In this document: positions 60,091 through 64,000 of the stretch, piece after piece
Position numbering within the stretch: the stretch's first letter is position 1
How the letters are laid out: every line of letters begins with the position of its first letter
NCBI RefSeq assembly: GCF_946151075.1
Contig: NZ_OX267715.1
Location: forward strand, 496,001-560,000
From: Neobacillus sp. Marseille-Q6967
GTDB taxonomy: Bacteria; Bacillota; Bacilli; Bacillales; Cytobacillaceae
Direction of reading: 5' to 3'
Length of the DNA: 64,000 nucleotides
Program-made: the position numbers and the translations under genes
The notes under the pieces: model-generated
Database searches by the model: none
Seen by the model: the letters and a program-made list of their open reading frames with translations, nothing else
What the model was told of the DNA's origin: nothing

Positions 60091-61590
60091 CTATTTGTGT
60101 TTGTCAGTTGCTTCGCTAAACATTCCAACATAGTTTTTGGTTTCACCATGATCATCTTTTATCGCAGTGATGCTCAGCCATTCTTTATAGATTTCTTGGT
60201 TTTTACGTTTGTTCCAAATATACCCTTCCCAATGCCCCTGTGTTAATAAATGTGACCACATGTTTCGATAAAATTCATTGTTATGTTCACCAGATTGAAG
60301 CACACTTGGTGTTTTTCCTATGACCTCATCTGGATTATATCCGGTAATCCTAGTAAAGGCGGGATTCACACTTACAATAATTCCATTTGCATCAGTTACG
60401 GTAATTCCATCTATTGCTGTTTTTACAATCTTAGCAGATATGTCTAGTTTTTCTTGATAAAATAACCATAAAACTAAAATTAAACTGGCAAGTGAACATT
60501 CGGATAATGCCATAAAACCAATGGCATAGTGCCCAGTCCAATTAAAAAGAACTGACAAGATAACAGGTGGAAAGAAACCTCCAATTCCCCCCATTGCAGC
60601 AACAATGCCATTTACGATTCCTGACTGTTTGGAAAAATACAATGGTACGAGTTTAAATATGGCACCATTTCCAATTCCCGCACAAAAGGCTACTAATAAA
60701 CAGCCAAACGAGTATATGGGAAGTGAAGGTGTAAAAGATAATAAAAATCCAGAAAAAGTTAAACCGGTAAATACACCAATTAAAATTAAAAATGGATTAA
60801 ATTTATCCCCCAGCCAGCCTCCAATAGGGCGAAAAATGGTTGCAATTGCAATAAAACCTGCAGTACGAAGACCTGCATCCACCTTATCCAGCTGAAAATG
60901 ATTCACTAAAAATGAAGGCAAATAAATCGTGAAAGCAACAAACGATCCAAATGTTATGAAATAAAATAAACTTAAAAACCAAAGCTTATGATTTTTATAT
61001 ACAACCTTAACCTGCTCTACCAATGAAGTCTGGATTTTCTTTTCATTTTTATCACCTATTAGGAGATTTAAGATCGCAAAAACGAATACAACTAGAAGAA
61101 ATAGTTGTACTGTTGTTCTCCAGCCGAATTGTTCCGCAAGTACTGGGGCAGAAAAAGATGTAAGGGCTGTACCAATATTTCCAGCCCCGTATATCCCATT
61201 TATTAAACCGTGTTTTTCTTTAGGATAATATTTAGGTAGTGAGGTTACACCAACAGAGAAAACAGCACCCCCGACTCCTAGGAAGAATCCACCTAAAAGT
61301 AACATCATTAAATGTTTTGCAAAACCAATAATCGCAATAGGAATCAGTAGAATAATAAAACTGATAGAGTAAAGTAATCTTGCTCCATAACGGTTGGTCC
61401 AAAACCCTATTGGTACACGAAGAAGTGATCCAAGAATCACTGGTATGGCGGTTGTCCATGCAACTTGGGTAGATGTTAAATTAATTTCACTCTGGATATA
61501 CGGCATTAGCGATGAAATGAGTACCCAAACCATAAATCCTGCAATAAGGCTGGCGGTTTGAATAAATAATTGTTTCGTCCCTTGATTCAT
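60091..61590 (-). CDS. NarK-type nitrate/nitrite transporter fused to a PAS domain
   Basis: The 499-residue product is a 12-segment NNP/MFS transporter (about 1-380) with nitrate signature-like GAGNIG (135-140) and GIGNGA (305-310) and Arg58 and Arg254 in segments 2 and 7/8. It continues in frame into a PAS domain (about 386-495: GITVTDANGIIVSVNPAFTR, YNPDEVIGKTPSVLQSGEH, WEGYIWNKRKNQEIYKEW). No kinase or GGDEF follows. The PAS resembles those of the histidine kinase at 53809. It could sense a ligand or redox state and gate transport; that is inference. A degenerate FNR site lies upstream. Confidence 0.88.
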   Translation of the reverse strand: MNQGTKQLFIQTASLIAGFMVWVLISSLMPYIQSEINLTSTQVAWTTAIPVILGSLLRVPIGFWTNRYGARLLYSISFIILLIPIAIIGFAKHLMMLLLGGFFLGVGGAVFSVGVTSLPKYYPKEKHGLINGIYGAGNIGTALTSFSAPVLAEQFGWRTTVQLFLLVVFVFAILNLLIGDKNEKKIQTSLVEQVKVVYKNHKLWFLSLFYFITFGSFVAFTIYLPSFLVNHFQLDKVDAGLRTAGFIAIATIFRPIGGWLGDKFNPFLILIGVFTGLTFSGFLLSFTPSLPIYSFGCLLVAFCAGIGNGAIFKLVPLYFSKQSGIVNGIVAAMGGIGGFFPPVILSVLFNWTGHYAIGFMALSECSLASLILVLWLFYQEKLDISAKIVKTAIDGITVTDANGIIVSVNPAFTRITGYNPDEVIGKTPSVLQSGEHNNEFYRNMWSHLLTQGHWEGYIWNKRKNQEIYKEWLSITAIKDDHGETKNYVGMFSEATDKHK

Positions 61591-61684
61591 TCCAATCCCC
61601 CTTACATATTTTTGTTTCAGTGTTTAAACACAACACCTGCGATAATATTAAAAAAAATCAGTTAAAGGACATTTTTTCTTTTAG

Positions 61685-61727
61685 ATTATAGAACATTCTT
61701 AAAATACCGGCAGTGAGTTATGACACA
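61685..61727 (-). promoter_or_regulatory. Degenerate FNR-type site and promoter of the narK-PAS gene
   Basis: AGTGA-GTTATG-ACACA (61712-61727), 8 of 10 positions, is centred 32 bp upstream of a perfect -10 TATAAT (61690-61685) on the minus strand, the same layout as narK. Confidence 0.6.
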
Positions 61728-61833
61728 AAGTTGTAAAAAAATGATAAAATTTTTTCTTGAAGTCCTATGTTCAGCGGCACGTTTTAAACCTTAAGTTCTG
61801 TATACTTAGGGAAAAGGATAGGGGAGACTACAA

Positions 61834-63000
61834 ATGGTGAAATTTCAAGAAATCGATACATTAGAAGATAAGCTTGAATTAATGACAAAGCTTTCTAAGA
61901 AGTTTTTTTCTAAAGCCGAAAAAGTTGATATTGAAGGAGGTTTTCCTTTCGAAAATATTAAGGATTTAATCGATACAGGCTATACTTCATTGACTGTTCC
62001 AAAAAGGTTTGGCGGTCAAGAAATCCCGCTCAGTAGTTTAGTTCGTTTGCAAGAAAGGATTGCGGAGGGGGATGGTTCTACTTCTTTATCCATAGGGTGG
62101 CATATGGGTATTATCAAAAATCTGGGAGAAAAACAGACTTGGAAAGAATCGGTTTTTGAACAACTTTGTGAAGAGGTTAAAAGAGGATGTTTAATTAATA
62201 GTGCTGCAACCGAGCCTAAAACAGGGAGCCCCACTCGCGGCGGGAGACCTGAAACTACAGCTGTTAAAAAGGGTGATTATTGGATCCTGAACGGCCATAA
62301 ATCATTTACAACCATGTCACCGGTACTGGATTATTTTATTGTCAGTGCGAGTTTAGAAGAAACTAACCAGGTTGGTAACTTTTTAATACCAAGGTCTGCT
62401 GACGGAATCAAGATTGTAGAAACATGGGATAGTATCGCCTTGAGAGGAACAGGCAGTCATGATTTACATCTTCAATCTTTAAAAGTTCCAGATGAGTATT
62501 TCGTTGAGTTGATCAATAATGAAAATAGAACAGCTAATGGCTGGCTGCTGCATATTCCTGCATGTTATTTAGGAATTGCCAAGGCGGCTAAAAAATATGC
62601 CATCCAATTTGCTTTAGAATATTCCCCTAATAGTATTGAAGGTTCAATCATAAACCTCCCTGCAGTTAAGCAAAAAATAGGAGAAATAGAGTTAAAGCTT
62701 TTGCAATCAGAGACCTTTCTTTATTCTGTTTCACATCAATGGGATGTTTCTGATCAAAATAGCAGGGCCAAAATGGGTCCTATTTTGGGGGCCGTTAAAT
62801 TGAATGTTACGAATACAGCTATATCTGTTGTGGATCTTGCAATGCGGGTTGTTGGTGCAAGAAGTTTATCTGCAAAAAATCCACTGCAGCGCTTTTACAG
62901 GGATGTAAGAGCGGGGCTCCACAATCCCCCGATGGATGATATGACAATCATGAATCTTGCATCAAGAGCGATAGCATCCATTCAGACTAACGAAAAATAA
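61834..63000 (+). CDS. Acyl-CoA dehydrogenase-like flavoprotein (YdbM/DszC-like)
   Basis: The 388-residue product has the acyl-CoA dehydrogenase fold (N-terminal helices, middle strand with ALRGTGSHDLHLQSLKVPDE, C-terminal helices). The usual catalytic Glu region is not recognisable; the C-terminus (RFYRDVRAGLHNPPMDD) is closer to DszC-type flavin monooxygenases and YdbM, an acyl-CoA dehydrogenase-like protein of the B. subtilis sulfur (CymR) regulon. Substrate unknown. SD AGGGGAG precedes ATG 61834. It is followed by a terminator. Confidence 0.8.
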   Translation: MVKFQEIDTLEDKLELMTKLSKKFFSKAEKVDIEGGFPFENIKDLIDTGYTSLTVPKRFGGQEIPLSSLVRLQERIAEGDGSTSLSIGWHMGIIKNLGEKQTWKESVFEQLCEEVKRGCLINSAATEPKTGSPTRGGRPETTAVKKGDYWILNGHKSFTTMSPVLDYFIVSASLEETNQVGNFLIPRSADGIKIVETWDSIALRGTGSHDLHLQSLKVPDEYFVELINNENRTANGWLLHIPACYLGIAKAAKKYAIQFALEYSPNSIEGSIINLPAVKQKIGEIELKLLQSETFLYSVSHQWDVSDQNSRAKMGPILGAVKLNVTNTAISVVDLAMRVVGARSLSAKNPLQRFYRDVRAGLHNPPMDDMTIMNLASRAIASIQTNEK

Positions 63001-63023
63001 CCCAGCCAATTGGCTGGGTTTTA
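63000..63023 (+). terminator. Terminator after the acyl-CoA dehydrogenase-like gene
   Basis: ACCCAGCC / GGCTGGGT around AATT, followed by TTT. Confidence 0.88.
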
Positions 63024-63124
63024 CTAAATATTAAAATTTCAATGAAAACAGCCTCATTTGGTGAAAAAACAGGGAGTAAAATAAAATATCGAAGAACACC
63101 CTAAAGATAAAGGGGTGATGAAAG

Positions 63125-63286
63125 ATGCCAAGAGGAAAAGAATTGGAGCAGCTTCCAATGGCGAATATCCTGCCGGGTGCAGGTAAGGATACCGGCAAAT
63201 ACGATAGAACCGTTCTTGAGGGGAGTCCACAACAAATTCAGCCAGAGCCAAGCGATATTAACAAAGATAATGAAGATATGGTGTAG
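63125..63286 (+). CDS. Unknown small hydrophilic protein, 53 aa
   Basis: ATG 63125 follows GGGGTGATGAAAG. The 53-residue product starts MPRGKELEQLPMANILPGAG and ends in an acidic tail (DINKDNEDMV). It has no cysteine and no hydrophobic segment. Composition suggests a small spore-type protein; the family is not recognised. It is 67 bases upstream of sspH. Confidence 0.6.
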   Translation: MPRGKELEQLPMANILPGAGKDTGKYDRTVLEGSPQQIQPEPSDINKDNEDMV

Positions 63287-63352
63287 CACTCGAATGAAAT
63301 TCTTTTTGTTAGTAAAAAATAAGTTGACTACATAATTTATAGGAGTGAAAAC

Positions 63353-63532
63353 ATGGATGAAAGACGAGTGAAACAAATATTATCTTCCACAGCTGATATT
63401 GAAGTGAAATATAATGGTGCATCTGTTTGGATTGATCAGCTAAACGAAGATGGCAGAACAGCAACGGTTCATTTACGCGGGCCACTGGAAGAAAGAACAA
63501 TCGTCGAAATCGGAGAATTAATCGAAGAATAA
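63353..63532 (+). CDS. sspH: H-type small acid-soluble spore protein SspH
   Basis: ATG 63353 follows ATAGGAGTGAAAAC. The 59-residue product fits SspH: RVKQILSSTADIEVKYNGAS, VWIDQLNEDGRTATVHLRGP and LEERTIVEIGELIEE correspond to B. subtilis SspH's AKEIVES...VTYNGVPVFI...GTARIY. It is made in the forespore and stored in the spore core. A terminator follows. Confidence 0.87.
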   Translation: MDERRVKQILSSTADIEVKYNGASVWIDQLNEDGRTATVHLRGPLEERTIVEIGELIEE

Positions 63533-63537
63533 GACTA

Positions 63538-63566
63538 TAACCACCTTCTAATGAGGTGGTTTTGAT
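63538..63566 (+). terminator. Terminator after sspH
   Basis: AACCACCTT / GAGGTGGTTTT around CTAAT. Confidence 0.8.
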
Positions 63567-63611
63567 ATTTTGTGACCGCCTTCTTCCATTATATAGACAC
63601 ATATTAAAAAT

Positions 63612-63649
63612 GAGGAAGAAATCCCTACAGAATTCTTCCTTCTTTTTGC
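63612..63649. terminator. Hairpin terminator of the last minus-strand gene
   Basis: AGGAAGAA / TTCTTCCT around ATCCCTACAGAA, with flanking T/A tracts. Confidence 0.6.
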
Positions 63650-63666
63650 ATATAGTGCTAAGTATA

Positions 63667-63855
63667 TTAACGATCGTAGGGCCAATCAATATGAACTCCA
63701 TTGATAGCGCCGGGTTCTTCTATATCTTGGAGCGAGTTCATGTAGTTTTCAAATTCAATTTGCAGTTCTTTCGGAGCACCTGGTTTTAAGTGCCAGTTTC
63801 CCGGTTCATCAACAAAATAGGGACTTTTCGTAAATTCGGGTCTTTTTCTTGGCAT
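63667..63855 (-). CDS. Unknown small protein, 62 aa
   Basis: ATG 63855 follows GATTGGAGGCTTCAA. The 62-residue product begins MPRKRPEFTKSPYFVDEPGN and contains WHLKPGAPKELQIEFENYM. It is rich in Pro, Glu and aromatic residues, with no cysteine and no membrane segment. I do not recognise the family. Nothing further is supported in the 145 bases to the end of the window. Confidence 0.6.
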   Translation of the reverse strand: MPRKRPEFTKSPYFVDEPGNWHLKPGAPKELQIEFENYMNSLQDIEEPGAINGVHIDWPYDR

Positions 63856-64000
63856 TTGAAGCCTCCAATCATTTTTTTGTTAGCATTTACCTCCAGTTAC
63901 TCACCTATTCAAAAAAATATTTCAGAACTATTTCTAAAATAAAATGTTATCGTATATCCTAAAAAAGATAAGACTAATATCATATTGCACCCCATAAATT

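Overview
This window is chromosomal DNA from a low-GC, endospore-forming member of the Bacillaceae. Supporting evidence: the B. subtilis yod gene neighbourhood (yodN, yozD, yodL, deoD, yodJ, ctpA) is largely conserved; sporulation and spore genes are present (spo0M, a YhcN-family lipoprotein, splA, sspH, a probable sda, a GerT/Hsp20-like protein, ligD/ku); SD sequences and terminators are Bacillus-like; and a GC-rich Bacillus-type interspersed repeat occurs in several copies. The gene set (pyruvate formate-lyase, two NarK-type transporters, a molybdo-selenoprotein formate dehydrogenase, molybdate uptake, FNR-type operators) points to a facultative anaerobe. A Neobacillus-like organism is possible but the sequence alone does not prove it.

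Layout. 1-8 kb: yod-region genes, a Ser/Thr-kinase-like protein, spo0M, deoD, a D,D-carboxypeptidase lipoprotein and CtpA. 8-19 kb: mixed housekeeping and unknown genes (CobW GTPase, a YkuD-like secreted protein, a YtkA-like lipoprotein, SDR, GNAT, amidohydrolase, a yxlEFG-like ABC exporter, dapF). 19.8-22.7 kb: divergent ligD/ku (NHEJ). 22.8-26.9 kb: nucleoside hydrolase, a cold-shock gene behind an attenuator-like leader, a YdjO-family protein, an MFS exporter and a MOSC protein. 27-34.1 kb: complete trpEGDCFBA operon behind two tandem tryptophan T-boxes with a mobile-repeat remnant between them. 34.2-38.8 kb: mnmH (tRNA 2-selenouridine synthase), Sda-like protein, two CrcB/Fluc subunits, and a second YidC gene preceded by a MifM-type monitoring peptide. 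38.8-42 kb: pflBA under an FNR-like site. 42-49.3 kb: cupredoxin, MprF-flippase-like protein, modAB, an ABC-F protein and cidAB. 49.3-51.6 kb: a Smr-less MutS2 paralogue behind an elaborate leader with a 7-codon uORF. 51.6-56.4 kb: many very small genes, three tandem yhfH copies, and a histidine kinase with three near-identical PAS domains. 56.4-61.7 kb: selenocysteine formate dehydrogenase and two NarK transporters, one fused to a PAS domain. 61.8-64 kb: acyl-CoA-dehydrogenase-like enzyme, sspH and small genes.

How the genes fit together. PFL makes formate, the Sec/Mo formate dehydrogenase can oxidise it, modAB supplies molybdate, and the NarK proteins move nitrate/nitrite; three of these transcription units carry FNR-type sites about 32 bp upstream of a -10 element. 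mnmH and the UGA-decoding formate dehydrogenase both require selenophosphate, so selA, selB, selC and selD are predicted elsewhere in the genome. RNA-level control is unusually frequent: T-boxes, a MifM/SD-sequestering hairpin, a SECIS element, and three leaders carrying terminators (cspD, mnmH, mutS2-like).
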